64,000 nt of DNA. Origin: Propionispira arboris (GTDB lineage: Bacteria; Bacillota; Negativicutes; Selenomonadales; Selenomonadaceae). The DNA lies in NCBI RefSeq assembly GCF_900109225.1, contig NZ_FNZK01000001.1, forward strand, positions 1 to 64,000, given 5' to 3'. Positions 19,374 through 28,609 of this stretch are shown here, in pieces (the stretch's first letter is position 1; every line of letters starts with the position of its first letter). A model generated the notes under the pieces. It was not told the origin of the DNA. It saw only the letters and a list, made by a program, of their open reading frames with translations, and did not search any database. The translations under genes were made by a program, and so were the position numbers.

Positions 19374-21341
19374 TTGATTCGATTGCAAGTAAACGTTCAG
19401 AAACGTATTGCTATTTTTATAGGATTGATCTTGTGTTTTCTTATCATTTTGTGTGGACGCTATGCTTGGCTGCAACTGGTTCAAGGGGGGCAGCTGGCTG
19501 AACGAGTCAAGGCACAAAGCGGTGAACAAAAAGTTTTGCAGTCACCTCGTGGTACTATTTACGATCGCAATGGTCGGGAACTTGCCGTGAGTATGCTGAC
19601 CAAATCACTTTTTGTCGATCCAAGTAATGTAAAAGATGGCGATCAGCTGGCGGCTGACTTAGCACCGATACTGATGATAAGTGAAGCTGAAATCAAAGCA
19701 GACATAGCTCAAGGCGGTGGTTTTGTATGGATTAAACGCCGGCTTGAACATGATGAATCTGAGAAGGTACAAAAACTTATCGATGAACAAGGATTGAATT
19801 GTCTGGGGTTTAAAGAAGAAAGCAAACGTTATTATCCGAATGATATGTTAGCGGCGAATGTAATCGGTTTTGTCGGTACGGATGATTTAGGTCTTGATGG
19901 AATTGAACAGGAGTTTAATTCTGTTATAAAAGGTGAATCAAAAAAGCAGTTGTTGTTTACGGACATGCAGGCTCGTCCCATTTTTGATTCTATTTTTTCC
20001 AGTAGATCCTTTACGGGGGAACGCTGCAAGGATGTTTATTTGACTCTCGATTCTACGGTGCAGTTTATTGTTGAGCAAACGCTTGATAAAGCAGTGACTG
20101 AAAATAATCCACGTGCAGTTACAGCGATTGTAATGAATCCACAAACTGGCGAAATTTTAGCTATGGCAAGTCGTCCGTCTTATAATCCAAATAAATTTTA
20201 TGATTATAAAGCGGCTGATTGGAAAAATAAAGCAGTTTCATTTGTCTATGAACCTGGATCAACATTTAAAGCCGTTGTGGCAGCTGCCGCACTGCAGGAA
20301 AATCTCGTTACGCCACAGCAAGTTTTCGTTGATCCCGGATATGTCATGGTTTCGGGACGTCGAATCCAAAACTGGAGCGCAGACAGTTTTGGTACCGTTA
20401 CGTTTTTGGATGTGGTCAAACAGTCTATCAATACAGGTTTTGTTCAGGTTGGTCTTCGTGTAGGTGCTGAAAAACTGACACATTATGCTAAGCTTTTTGG
20501 CTTTGGTCAGCCTACTGGTGTTGAATTACCGGGTGAAGAACAAGGAATTTTATTTGATCCGAAAGATATGCGTGACTCAGATGTGGCAACGATGTCGATT
20601 GGGCAAAGCATTGCTGTTACACCACTACAGTTAGTAACAGCAATGTCCGCAATTGCGAATAATGGCGTATTACTAAAACCACATATTTTAAAAGCTGTTA
20701 ATAACGCCGATGGTTCGACGTATGCGCAAACACAGACGGATACCGTACGTCGTGTTATCGACCAAGATACCGATACGACGTTGGTTGGCATGCTGGAACA
20801 GGTTGTAGCTTCTGGTGGTGGCAGCAAGGCAGCGGTAAAAGGATATCGTATTGCTGGTAAGACCGGTACGGCACAAAAAATTCGCGATGATAGCAGAGGC
20901 TATATGGAAGGCCATTATATTGCTTCTTTTTGCGGGTTTGCCCCTGTTGAAAATCCACAGATAACAGTTCTCGTGATGATTGATGACCCATCAGGGATCT
21001 ATTATGGCGGTCAGATTGCTGCACCAATTGCCAGGGATATTTTTTCACAATTGTTTCGTTATTTGAATATTGCTCCATCAAGTGATCCCTTGGCAGGGCA
21101 GCCTAAAAATGCTCAAGTAGAAGGAACCTTTCCGGCAACAGCCATTCCAATGGTGCCTCAGGGCAAAATTCTTGTGCCAGATATGACGGGCAAAAGCCTG
21201 CGTCAGGTTTCTGATGAATTGGATGGTCTGGGGCTCGTTATGAAACCAAGCGGTACAGGGATTGCCGTACGGCAAAGCATCGAACCAAATACGATTGTCG
21301 ATCAGCACACAGAGCTGGCGGTTTATTTTGAGACGAGTTGA
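19374..21341 (+). CDS. PASTA-domain penicillin-binding protein (class B transpeptidase, SpoVD/PBP2 type)
   Basis: 655 residues. An N-terminal membrane anchor (about 11-28) is followed by a dimerisation domain starting at SPRGTIYDRNGRELA and a transpeptidase domain. The transpeptidase has all three catalytic motifs: S296-T-F-K in EPGSTFK, S351-I-N353 and K496-T-G-T. A PASTA domain occupies about 594-655 (LVPDMTGKSLRQVSDELDGLGL). It cross-links peptidoglycan outside the membrane. The architecture fits SpoVD or a PBP2/PBP3-type septal enzyme, but it is not in a mur-division cluster here, so the exact role is open. The start is TTG at 19374 with TAGGAGTG eight bases before it. Confidence 0.88.
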   Translation: MIRLQVNVQKRIAIFIGLILCFLIILCGRYAWLQLVQGGQLAERVKAQSGEQKVLQSPRGTIYDRNGRELAVSMLTKSLFVDPSNVKDGDQLAADLAPILMISEAEIKADIAQGGGFVWIKRRLEHDESEKVQKLIDEQGLNCLGFKEESKRYYPNDMLAANVIGFVGTDDLGLDGIEQEFNSVIKGESKKQLLFTDMQARPIFDSIFSSRSFTGERCKDVYLTLDSTVQFIVEQTLDKAVTENNPRAVTAIVMNPQTGEILAMASRPSYNPNKFYDYKAADWKNKAVSFVYEPGSTFKAVVAAAALQENLVTPQQVFVDPGYVMVSGRRIQNWSADSFGTVTFLDVVKQSINTGFVQVGLRVGAEKLTHYAKLFGFGQPTGVELPGEEQGILFDPKDMRDSDVATMSIGQSIAVTPLQLVTAMSAIANNGVLLKPHILKAVNNADGSTYAQTQTDTVRRVIDQDTDTTLVGMLEQVVASGGGSKAAVKGYRIAGKTGTAQKIRDDSRGYMEGHYIASFCGFAPVENPQITVLVMIDDPSGIYYGGQIAAPIARDIFSQLFRYLNIAPSSDPLAGQPKNAQVEGTFPATAIPMVPQGKILVPDMTGKSLRQVSDELDGLGLVMKPSGTGIAVRQSIEPNTIVDQHTELAVYFETS

Positions 21342-21441
21342 TGCTGGAGAAAAATGGCTGAATTTTAACCTTTCAATTTAGAACTGAACGGTGTAAAATA
21401 AAAAAAGAATTCAGCAGAGAAAATCTTTAGGTTATAGCTAT

Positions 21442-21485
21442 AAATAAAATTCAGAGAGGCAATACCTGCTATCTGAATTTTATTT
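21442..21485 (+). terminator. intrinsic terminator after the PBP gene
   Basis: A perfect 14-bp stem (21442-21455 with 21472-21485) is T-rich on its 3' side. It overlaps an upstream TTG that is in frame with alr, which argues for the later ATG as the alr start. Confidence 0.75.
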
Positions 21486-21514
21486 TGCAATTATTTAATG
21501 AGGGAGTGAACCGT

Positions 21515-22621
21515 ATGCCAAATCGTGCAGTCTGGGCTGAAGTTGATTTAGCAGCCATTGAACACAATATCAGAGAAATTAAGAAAAAAGTGCATGGCGG
21601 CGCAAAATTCTGCGCAGTCATCAAAGCGAATGCGTATGGCCACGGGGTTATACCTGTAGCTAGAACTGCGATTGCTGCTGGGGCTGATTATCTGGCAGTA
21701 GCAATTTTGAATGAAGCAGTTGAGCTGCGCGATGCAGGCTTTACGGAGCCTGTCTTGATCTTGGGCTTTACGCCGCTCGAACAGTCGGGCATTCTCGTTG
21801 ATCGTGGTATTACACAGACGGTATTTTCTTATGAAGCAGCAGAGGCTTTGTCAAAAGAAGCTGTTTTACAGAAAAAAACGGCAAAAATTCATCTAAAAAT
21901 TGATACGGGGATGAGTCGTATCGGTATTTTACCGGAAGATGCAGGTGAACTTGCCAGAAAAATTCAACAATTACCTCATATTGAATTAGAAGGATTGTTT
22001 TCTCATTTTGCCTTAGCTGACAGCCGTGATAAATCGTTTGCGAACGAACAGCTGCAGCGGTTTCAAACAGCCATTGATCTGATCGAAAAACAAGGTATCG
22101 ATATTCCGCTGAAACATATTGCCAATAGTGCAGCAACATTAGAAATGCCGCAAGCTCATTTTGATATGGTTAGAGCGGGGATTATTCTTTATGGATTATG
22201 GCCGTCTGATGAAGTAGAACGCTGCGTGGATCTTCATCCAGCTATGGTTCTTAAGGCGAAAATTGCTTATTTGAAAGAACTGAAAAAAGGGCAGTCGATT
22301 GGTTATGGTCGCACATTTATAACCAATCGTGATAGTTTGATTGCGACACTGCCGATTGGCTATGCGGATGGTTATACGCGGCTCTTTTCCGGTAAAGCAC
22401 AAATTGAGATCGCCGGAGAACGTGCTTTTTTGGTGGGACGTATTTGTATGGATCAATGTATGATTGATGTGACGGATCTTGAAACTGTACATAATGGCGA
22501 TGAGGTTGTTTTGTTTGGCAGTGCAACGCTGCCAATGGATGAAGCAGCAGCATGGCTGGGTACTATCAATTATGAGCTGGCTTGTATGGTTAGCAGTCGT
22601 GTACCGAGAATATATCGTTGA
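21515..22621 (+). CDS. alr: alanine racemase
   Basis: 368 residues. A PLP enzyme that makes D-alanine for peptidoglycan. The N-terminal barrel carries the PLP lysine K37 in AVIKANAYGHG, and LKIDTGMSRIG is a further barrel signature. The C-terminal domain has the catalytic tyrosine motif IGYGRTF and the GRICMDQCMIDVT stretch. ATG 21515 is chosen because GAGGGAG lies nine bases upstream and a longer frame from 21485 would begin inside a terminator. The gene follows a cell-wall transpeptidase but is separated from it by that terminator. Confidence 0.95.
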   Translation: MPNRAVWAEVDLAAIEHNIREIKKKVHGGAKFCAVIKANAYGHGVIPVARTAIAAGADYLAVAILNEAVELRDAGFTEPVLILGFTPLEQSGILVDRGITQTVFSYEAAEALSKEAVLQKKTAKIHLKIDTGMSRIGILPEDAGELARKIQQLPHIELEGLFSHFALADSRDKSFANEQLQRFQTAIDLIEKQGIDIPLKHIANSAATLEMPQAHFDMVRAGIILYGLWPSDEVERCVDLHPAMVLKAKIAYLKELKKGQSIGYGRTFITNRDSLIATLPIGYADGYTRLFSGKAQIEIAGERAFLVGRICMDQCMIDVTDLETVHNGDEVVLFGSATLPMDEAAAWLGTINYELACMVSSRVPRIYR

Positions 22622-22665
22622 AGACGAATTCATGGAGTAAAATGAATCCAGTAAGGGGATCTGGT

Positions 22666-22695
22666 TTGACAGAAATTTGAACTATATACTATAAT
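22666..22695 (+). promoter_or_regulatory. serS promoter
   Basis: TTGACA at 22666-22671, an 18-base spacer and TATAAT at 22690-22695. The expected leader is only about 65-70 nt, with no room for a T-box riboswitch. Confidence 0.75.
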
Positions 22696-22769
22696 AGAGA
22701 GATATATTTGTAAATTATAAGACATAACAGGATGTTTCCCTTGTTTTTAATTATATGGAGGTCGAAGAG

Positions 22770-24044
22770 ATGTTAGATATTAAATTTGTCCGCGATAATC
22801 CGGAAAAAGTAGAAGCGGCTTTAAAAAACCGTCGTAGTTCAATGACTCTGGCTGGGTTTATGGAACTAGAAAAAGAACGCCGGGCTATTTTAGGCGAAGT
22901 TGAAATACTGAAAAGTCAGCGCAATTCCGTTTCTAAACAGGTTAGCGTGATGAAAAAAAACAATGAAAATACAGATGCAATTGTTCTTGAAATGCGTCAG
23001 GTTGGTGAAAAAATCAGTGGCTTGGATAGCCGTCTTAAAGAAGTCGAAGCAGAACTGCGAGATATCATGCTCAGTATTCCCAACATACCAAATGAATCTG
23101 TACCGGTAGGCAAAGACGAAAATGATAATCCTGAAGTTAGAAAATGGGGTCAGCCAAAGCAATTTGATTTTACACCGAAGCCACATTGGGAAATTGGTGA
23201 GGATTTAGGAATTTTAGATGCTGAACGTGCCGCTAAAGTGACCGGAGCCAGGTTTACTTTTTATAAAGGACTGGGAGCGCGTTTGGAACGTTCTCTCATT
23301 AATTTTATGATGGATCTGCATACCGATCAGCATGGTTATACGGAAATGTTAGCACCTTTTATTGCTAACAAAGAAAGCATGATTGGGACTGGACAGCTGC
23401 CCAAATTTGCGGATGATATGTTTAAGTTAGAAGGTCTTGATTATTATTTAGTACCAACGGCTGAAGTTCCAACCACCAATTATCATCGTGGCGAAATCCT
23501 CGACGGCGATCAATTGCCGGAAAAATATAGTGCATATACGGCTTGCTTTCGTGCTGAAGCAGGATCCGCGGGGCGTGATACACGCGGCCTGATTCGTCAG
23601 CATCAATTCAATAAAGTTGAATTGATCAAGTTCGTAAAACCTGAAACATCTTATGATGAATTGGAAAAATTAACGAATGATGCCGAACATGTTTTGCAAA
23701 TATTGGGACTGCCTTATCATGTGGTACTGCTTTGCACGGGAGATATGGGCTTCACGGCGGCAAAAACGTATGATATTGAAGTGTGGCTGCCAAGTGCTGA
23801 TATGTATCGCGAAATTTCATCCTGTTCAAATACGGAATCATATCAGGCACGTCGTGCTGATATTAAATTCCGTCGGGATGCAAAATCAAAACCGGAGTTT
23901 GTTCATACTTTAAATGGTTCCGGTTTAGCTGTAGGACGAACCGTGGCAGCTATTTTGGAAAATTATCAACAAGCAGATGGCTCGGTTATTGTTCCTGAGG
24001 CATTGCGTAAATATATGGGCGTGGATATTATTAAAAAAGCATAA
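22770..24044 (+). CDS. serS: serine--tRNA ligase
   Basis: 424 residues. Class II aminoacyl-tRNA synthetase that charges tRNA-Ser (and tRNA-Sec where present). An N-terminal coiled-coil arm (about 30-100) for tRNA binding is followed by the catalytic domain. That domain has the [18 protein letters not shown] motif, motif 2 ([25 protein letters not shown]) and motif 3 ([19 protein letters not shown]). ATG 22770 ([12 protein letters not shown]) is preferred over one 15 bases earlier because GGAGG lies eight bases before it and the family begins there. Confidence 0.96.
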   Translation: MLDIKFVRDNPEKVEAALKNRRSSMTLAGFMELEKERRAILGEVEILKSQRNSVSKQVSVMKKNNENTDAIVLEMRQVGEKISGLDSRLKEVEAELRDIMLSIPNIPNESVPVGKDENDNPEVRKWGQPKQFDFTPKPHWEIGEDLGILDAERAAKVTGARFTFYKGLGARLERSLINFMMDLHTDQHGYTEMLAPFIANKESMIGTGQLPKFADDMFKLEGLDYYLVPTAEVPTTNYHRGEILDGDQLPEKYSAYTACFRAEAGSAGRDTRGLIRQHQFNKVELIKFVKPETSYDELEKLTNDAEHVLQILGLPYHVVLLCTGDMGFTAAKTYDIEVWLPSADMYREISSCSNTESYQARRADIKFRRDAKSKPEFVHTLNGSGLAVGRTVAAILENYQQADGSVIVPEALRKYMGVDIIKKA

Positions 24045-24052
24045 GGTTTTTG

Positions 24053-24091
24053 AACTGTATTCATCTTTCTCGAGATGAATACAGTTTTTTT
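24053..24091 (+). terminator. intrinsic terminator of serS
   Basis: A perfect 14-bp stem (24053-24066 with 24073-24086) is followed by a T run. Confidence 0.9.
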
Positions 24092-24115
24092 GATGTGATG
24101 CTTCGCTGCGAACTA

Positions 24116-24143
24116 TTTACAAATCTGTTGATTTCGTTATAAT
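24116..24143 (+). promoter_or_regulatory. promoter of the TSCPD-hisJ pair
   Basis: TTTACA at 24116-24121, a 16-base spacer and TATAAT at 24138-24143, about 30 bases before the next start codon. Confidence 0.6.
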
Positions 24144-24176
24144 AAGAACTATACTATTTGTTAGGAGTGTTTAGTA

Positions 24177-24437
24177 ATGAGTACTTATGTATATAAAACC
24201 AAGGGAACATGTTCCCGTCAAATTAGCATTGATTTAGAAGGAACAACCATTAAAAAAGTAGAATTTGAAGGTGGTTGCGCCGGTAATTTAAGTGGTATAT
24301 CACAAATTGTAGAAGGCATGGATATGGATTTTGTTATTGCAAAATTTGCTGGTAATACTTGTGGCCCAAGGTCGACATCTTGTCCAGATCAATTAGCGAA
24401 AGCTTTGCAAGAAGCCTATGCAGCCGAAAACGCATAA
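24177..24437 (+). CDS. TIGR03905-type TSCPD-domain protein
   Basis: 86 residues. The C-terminal motif RSTSCPDQLAKAL names the TSCPD domain, which is also found at the end of some ribonucleotide reductases and as small stand-alone proteins in anaerobic Firmicutes. Three further cysteines (GTCSRQ, GGCAGN, NTCGPR) could bind a metal. No function is established for the stand-alone form. It is cotranscribed with the PHP phosphatase that starts 32 bases later. Confidence 0.85.
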   Translation: MSTYVYKTKGTCSRQISIDLEGTTIKKVEFEGGCAGNLSGISQIVEGMDMDFVIAKFAGNTCGPRSTSCPDQLAKALQEAYAAENA

Positions 24438-24469
24438 GATCGAGATCAATAGAAAGAAGGCTGGTTCGC

Positions 24470-25237
24470 ATGATATTTGATACCCATCTTCACACGAAAG
24501 TGTCGGCCGATTCCGAAATGCAGATAACAGAGGCTTTGACCAGAGCCCGTGAACTGAAGCTTGGTTTAATCGTAACAGAACATATGGATTTTGATTATCC
24601 AGATCCAAGTTTTATCTTTGATCCGCAAGCTTATTTTACTGAATATGCCAGCTATAGGAGTGAGTCTTTATTGCTTGGTGTGGAAATTGGTATGCAGGAA
24701 TCCTGCTATGAAAAAAGTCGTGCTTTGGCAGAGGAAAACCAATTTGATTACGTTATTGGCTCAATTCATTTATTGGAGCATACCGGAGATATATATTATC
24801 CAGCTTTTTACGGAAATCGACTGAAACAGGAAGTGTATTCGATTTATTTTAAGACGATGGCAGATTCTGTGAAGCAGTATTCTTTTATTGATGCCTTGGG
24901 ACATATTGATTATATTGCACGATATGCTCCTTATGCGGAACCAGAAATTTATTATCATGAATTTGCCGAGCAGATTGATGAAGTATTACAAGCATTGATC
25001 ACACATGATACCGTCATAGAGCTCAATACGCGGCGTTTAGGGGATCGTTCTGTCATTAAATCCCTGGCACCTATTTATAAGCGATACTATGATTTGGGTG
25101 GACGTTATGTAACGCTTGGTTCCGATGCACATAAAATGGTCGATATTGGCAGTCATTTTACGGCGGCAAAGGAATTAAGTGAATGGTGCAATTTGAAAAT
25201 GGTGTATTTTAAAAATCGGCGAATGCAGTATGTATAA
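24470..25237 (+). CDS. PHP-domain phosphatase (histidinol-phosphatase HisJ-like)
   Basis: 255 residues. The PHP metal motifs are in order: DTHLHTKVSADSEM at the N-terminus, VTEHMDFDYPD, GVEIGMQE, VIGSIHLLEH, ALGHIDYIARY and TLGSDAHKMVDIG. These belong to the HisJ branch of histidinol-phosphate phosphatases. No his genes are near, so the in vivo substrate could be another phosphomonoester. The frame is open further upstream, but ATG 24470 has a GAAGG ribosome site and the family's N-terminus. Confidence 0.85.
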   Translation: MIFDTHLHTKVSADSEMQITEALTRARELKLGLIVTEHMDFDYPDPSFIFDPQAYFTEYASYRSESLLLGVEIGMQESCYEKSRALAEENQFDYVIGSIHLLEHTGDIYYPAFYGNRLKQEVYSIYFKTMADSVKQYSFIDALGHIDYIARYAPYAEPEIYYHEFAEQIDEVLQALITHDTVIELNTRRLGDRSVIKSLAPIYKRYYDLGGRYVTLGSDAHKMVDIGSHFTAAKELSEWCNLKMVYFKNRRMQYV

Positions 25238-25244
25238 ATTTTAA

Positions 25245-25300
25245 AAAGAAACCTTCGTATGACAAGTATAGAATATTTGTCAGGCGAAGGTTTCTTTTTT
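25245..25300. terminator. bidirectional terminator between hisJ-like and iolR
   Basis: A long stem (AAAGAAACCTTCG on the left with its inverse at 25284-25296, plus an inner TGACAA/TTGTCA pair) has A-rich and T-rich edges. It serves the two convergent genes and touches the iolR stop codon. Confidence 0.85.
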
Positions 25301-26097
25301 TATAGTTTGTAAAAATTTTCTTCTTGCGAGAAATTTGTTTGATTTGTAAGGAGCTTCACTTTATGTTTGCTGAGGTAGGTTAAATACTCCACAGGTGGTT
25401 CTTTATCGACAATGAGGTAATTGAGATCGCTGATTTCACAGTAGGTCATTAGTGAGGAAACATTAATTTTTGAAGAATCAATGAGTAACACTTTCATATT
25501 GTTTTTCTGGGCAAGATAGCGTTTGATTTCGCATTCGAGAGGAGAAGCATTCGTTACACCGTTTTCTAGTGAGATCCCAGTTGAAGCAAGAAATGTTTTT
25601 GATATATTATAGTTGTTTAAACAGTTTACAACACTAGGACCAACGAATGCATTAGATGGCAGGTATAGAGAGCCGCCAGTCGCGATGATATTGAGTTGGC
25701 TGTATGCTGCTGCCAGGTTGATGACATGGACGCTGGCCGTTACAATTGTTAGATTTTTCTTTTCGGCAAGATATGGGATCATATGCATTGTAGTTGTCCC
25801 TGAATCAATATAGATAACATCACCGTCACAGACAAGATCAGCTGCCAAGCGAGCAATTTGCTTCTTTAAAGATGGGTTTTTTATTTCGCGGGTAGCAAAT
25901 GGCTCAGGGGATTCTGTACTATGTTTCAGCATGATTCCACCATATACTTTTGTTATAATACCGTGCTTTTCAAGTTCAGCAATATCGCGGCGAATCGTAT
26001 TTTTGGATACATCAAAAATTTCACAAAGTTTATTGATGGAAATACTATCGGAATCTTCGAGGATTTCTTCAATCTTGTTTAAGCGGTTAATTTTCAT
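25300..26097 (-). CDS. iolR: DeoR-family regulator, IolR-like repressor
   Basis: 265 residues. The DeoR winged helix is at 12-60 (KLCEIFDVSKNTIRRDIAELEKHGIITKVYGG), followed by a sugar-phosphate-binding domain with the DVIYIDSGTTT phosphate loop. The pattern closely follows Bacillus subtilis IolR, whose inducer is 2-deoxy-5-keto-gluconate 6-phosphate, the product of IolC. The start at 26097 is taken because AGGGG lies eight bases upstream; the frame extends 17 codons further without a good site. It is divergent from the iol operon, with repeat copy D and an operator candidate in the gap. Confidence 0.85.
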   Translation of the reverse strand: MKINRLNKIEEILEDSDSISINKLCEIFDVSKNTIRRDIAELEKHGIITKVYGGIMLKHSTESPEPFATREIKNPSLKKQIARLAADLVCDGDVIYIDSGTTTMHMIPYLAEKKNLTIVTASVHVINLAAAYSQLNIIATGGSLYLPSNAFVGPSVVNCLNNYNISKTFLASTGISLENGVTNASPLECEIKRYLAQKNNMKVLLIDSSKINVSSLMTYCEISDLNYLIVDKEPPVEYLTYLSKHKVKLLTNQTNFSQEENFYKL

Positions 26098-26264
26098 AAA
26101 TTTTCCCCTGTTCTCTTTTGATTTTCGTAGATCTTCACACATACTCACAATGTGTTCATAAAAATAAGTATATTTTGAGTATGTTCCTTATGTTTTATTA
26201 TAAATGTCTTTCCTTGAATATACAAGTTATTTTCACAAAGATCGGTTTGGATGTTTATTTTAAC

Positions 26265-26378
26265 TATATAGAACGCATTAAAGAAATTACATTTAGTCTG
26301 TCAGTCTGTCAGGAATGGGGTATAGGTATACCCCATTCCTGACAGACTGACAGACTAAATGTTTCATGCCATATATAT
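26265..26378. repeat. MITE-like repeat, copy D (palindromic derivative)
   Basis: It begins with the family end TATATAGAACGCATTAAA and finishes with a decayed inverse. The core is an inverted repeat with 36-base arms, 26289-26324 and 26327-26362, perfectly complementary and separated by only GG. Both arms copy the same half of the family core; the asymmetric loop of the other copies is missing. It lies between iolR and the iol operon promoter. Confidence 0.85.
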
Positions 26379-26459
26379 AATTATTAATAATTCAAATCTA
26401 ATATGAAATTATTAATAGTTATGGAGGAATAATAAAAATTAATAAAACATGAAAAACTA

Positions 26460-26516
26460 TTGACAAAAAGAAGTAAATGTATTAACTTATAACCATAAGA
26501 TAATCAAAAGATTATC
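26460..26516 (+). promoter_or_regulatory. iol operon control region with IolR operator candidate
   Basis: TTGACA (26460-26465) is a good -35 box but no convincing -10 lies at the usual distance. Downstream, GATAATC-AAAA-GATTATC (26499-26516) is a perfect inverted repeat with 7-base arms, 45 bases before the first start codon. It is a natural candidate for the site of the divergent IolR-type repressor. Confidence 0.5.
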
Positions 26517-26560
26517 AAGATAATAATAAAATATACTCAGTTATATAAGGGGTGTTCATA

Positions 26561-27712
26561 GTGGGGAATGTATTTTTAGTGCCAGCAAAAATAATATCCG
26601 GTGTAGATGTTATAAATGAACTTGGTATACATATTGCAGGAAAAGGCACAAAAGCACTGATTGTTACGGATAAATTTATGGTTCAATTTGGCAATGCTGC
26701 AAAAGTTACAGCAGTTTTAGATAGGGAACATATTGATTATGTTATTTATGATGGAGCGAATAGTGAACCAACCGATACCATTGTTGCAGATGGTGTTGCA
26801 CTTTATAAAAAAGAGCAATGTGATTTTTTGATTGCCTTAGGCGGAGGCAGTCCCATTGATACGGCAAAAGCCATTGGCTTTATGGCGAATTCATCGGGGC
26901 ATATCCGAGAATATCTCCATAAAACAATTGATGAAAAAGTTCCTTATCTTGTTGCAATACCAACTACGGCGGGAACTGGTTCAGAAGCGACTAAATTTAC
27001 AATCATTGCCGATACAAAAAACAATGTTAAAATGCTTTTAGCAGGTCCTTCAATTTTGCCGGCTCTTGCCGTTATTGATCCTGTTTTTACGATGACTGCT
27101 CCACCAAAAGTAACATCGGCAACCGGGGTTGATGCTTTAACACATGCGATAGAAGCCTATACCTCTCGCAAAGCACAGCCGCTTTCCGATATATTCGCGC
27201 TGTCAGCAATTAAAAAAATTCATAAAAATCTACCGATTTGCTTTCATGATGCGAAAAATGAAGCTTCAAGATTGCAGATGTCATTAGGTGCGAATGAAGC
27301 TGGAATTGCTTTTAATAATGCTTCCGTCACATTGGTTCACGGCATGAGTCGGCCAATTGGAGCACTTTTTCATATTGCACATGGTGTATCAAATGCGGTG
27401 TTATTGCCAGCTTGTCTCGAGTTTGCGATTGAAGACAATACGAAACGATTCGCGGAGATTGGCAGGCTCATGGAAGTTGCTGATCAAAAAACCGATGATA
27501 AAACTGCGGCCAAGGCCATGGTAAAAGAAGTCAGCCGCTTTTGTAAAGAAATAGAAATTCCAACAATGACGGAATTGGGTGTGCGGAAAGAAGACTTTAT
27601 GTCAAAGCTTGATAAAATGGCAGAAGATGCCTTAGACAGCGGCAGCCCACAAAATACGTTTCGGAGTCCAACAAAAGAACAAATTATTGAAATATACAAA
27701 AAATTGTTTTAA
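26561..27712 (+). CDS. iron-containing alcohol dehydrogenase (possible 3-hydroxypropionate dehydrogenase)
   Basis: 383 residues. A group III metal-dependent dehydrogenase: the NAD(P) loop GGGSPIDTAKAIG is near residue 94, and the iron ligands lie in GVDALTHAIEAYTS and the HIAHGVSNAVLLP histidine motif. It is the first gene of the iol operon. Because iolA (malonic/methylmalonic semialdehyde dehydrogenase) is absent, I infer it may reduce the malonic semialdehyde released by IolJ to 3-hydroxypropionate; that is not shown by sequence. GTG 26561 is chosen over GTG 26552 because AAGGGG sits eight bases before it. Confidence 0.85.
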   Translation: MGNVFLVPAKIISGVDVINELGIHIAGKGTKALIVTDKFMVQFGNAAKVTAVLDREHIDYVIYDGANSEPTDTIVADGVALYKKEQCDFLIALGGGSPIDTAKAIGFMANSSGHIREYLHKTIDEKVPYLVAIPTTAGTGSEATKFTIIADTKNNVKMLLAGPSILPALAVIDPVFTMTAPPKVTSATGVDALTHAIEAYTSRKAQPLSDIFALSAIKKIHKNLPICFHDAKNEASRLQMSLGANEAGIAFNNASVTLVHGMSRPIGALFHIAHGVSNAVLLPACLEFAIEDNTKRFAEIGRLMEVADQKTDDKTAAKAMVKEVSRFCKEIEIPTMTELGVRKEDFMSKLDKMAEDALDSGSPQNTFRSPTKEQIIEIYKKLF

Positions 27713-27747
27713 TTTTAAGAATATATTACTTTAAAGGAGGACAAAAA

Positions 27748-28593
27748 ATGCCACTCGTAAAATTAAGCGAACTTTTAAATGATGTAACAGACAATACCTA
27801 TGCAGTTGGCTCCTTTAATGTTTCGAATATGGAAATGGCAATGGGAGCGGTGCAGGCAGCGGAAGAACTAAATGCACCACTGATTTTGCAAATTGCGGAA
27901 GGTCGGCTTAAATATTCACCACTGGAAATTCTGGGACCGATGATGGTGGCGGCAGCCAGACAGGCAAAAGTACCAACAGCGGTGCATCTTGATCATGGCT
28001 TTACACTGGAAACAATCCAATTAGCACTGGATGTTGGTTTTACTTCTGTAATGTTTGATGGTTCGAAATATTCCCTCAAGGAAAACATAGAAAAAACAAA
28101 AGCTGTAAAAGCATTGGCAAGTCGCTATGGTGCTGATGTTGAAGGTGAAATTGGTCGTGTTGGCGGAGCCGAAGGTGATTATAAAAGTGTGGATATACTT
28201 TTGACAAGTGTAGCGGAAGCGGTTCAGTTTGCGGAAGAGACTGGTGTTGATGCTTTGGCCATTGCCATTGGGACAGCACATGGCAATTATAAAGAACAGC
28301 CAAAGCTTAACATTGAAAGATTGAAAGAAATTGCCGCAGTCGTCAAGTGCCCGCTCGTACTGCATGGTGGGACTGGACTTACGGATGCTGATTTCAAAAA
28401 TTGTTTAGCAAACGGTATTAAAAAAATTAATATTGCTACGGCATCCTATGATCATATTGCAAAACGGGTAAAACTTTTACTGAAAACGAAACCCGAAGCG
28501 AATTATTTTGATTTAAGTCATGAAACAGTGGCGGCTGCTTGTGAAAACATTGAGCATCATATGTTGATTTTTGGATTAAAAGACAAAGCTTGA
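27748..28593 (+). CDS. iolJ: class II aldolase, 2-deoxy-5-keto-gluconate 6-phosphate aldolase
   Basis: 281 residues. Zinc-dependent class II aldolase of the fructose-bisphosphate/tagatose family: HLDHG (catalytic region), SVMFDGSKYSLKEN, VEGEIGRVGG, IGTAHGNYK and LHGGTGL. In this operon, between a dehydrogenase and iolC, it should split 2-deoxy-5-keto-gluconate 6-phosphate into dihydroxyacetone phosphate and malonic semialdehyde. Family members differ little in sequence, so the assignment leans on context. AAAGGAGG precedes the start. Confidence 0.85.
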   Translation: MPLVKLSELLNDVTDNTYAVGSFNVSNMEMAMGAVQAAEELNAPLILQIAEGRLKYSPLEILGPMMVAAARQAKVPTAVHLDHGFTLETIQLALDVGFTSVMFDGSKYSLKENIEKTKAVKALASRYGADVEGEIGRVGGAEGDYKSVDILLTSVAEAVQFAEETGVDALAIAIGTAHGNYKEQPKLNIERLKEIAAVVKCPLVLHGGTGLTDADFKNCLANGIKKINIATASYDHIAKRVKLLLKTKPEANYFDLSHETVAAACENIEHHMLIFGLKDKA

Positions 28594-28609
28594 AGGAGGC
28601 AGATTAAAA

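Noticed and set aside
20507..21081. Antisense ORFs of 100-108 codons opposite the PBP gene
   Set aside because: Mirror frames of a strongly conserved gene; composition and motifs support only the plus strand.
22622..22754. T-box leader before serS
   Set aside because: The promoter leaves only about 65-70 nt of leader and there is no T-box sequence or antiterminator.
26289..26362. Long palindrome read as an ordinary terminator
   Set aside because: It lacks T runs, is flanked by the ends of the repeat family and lies between divergent genes, so it is better explained as a repeat derivative.
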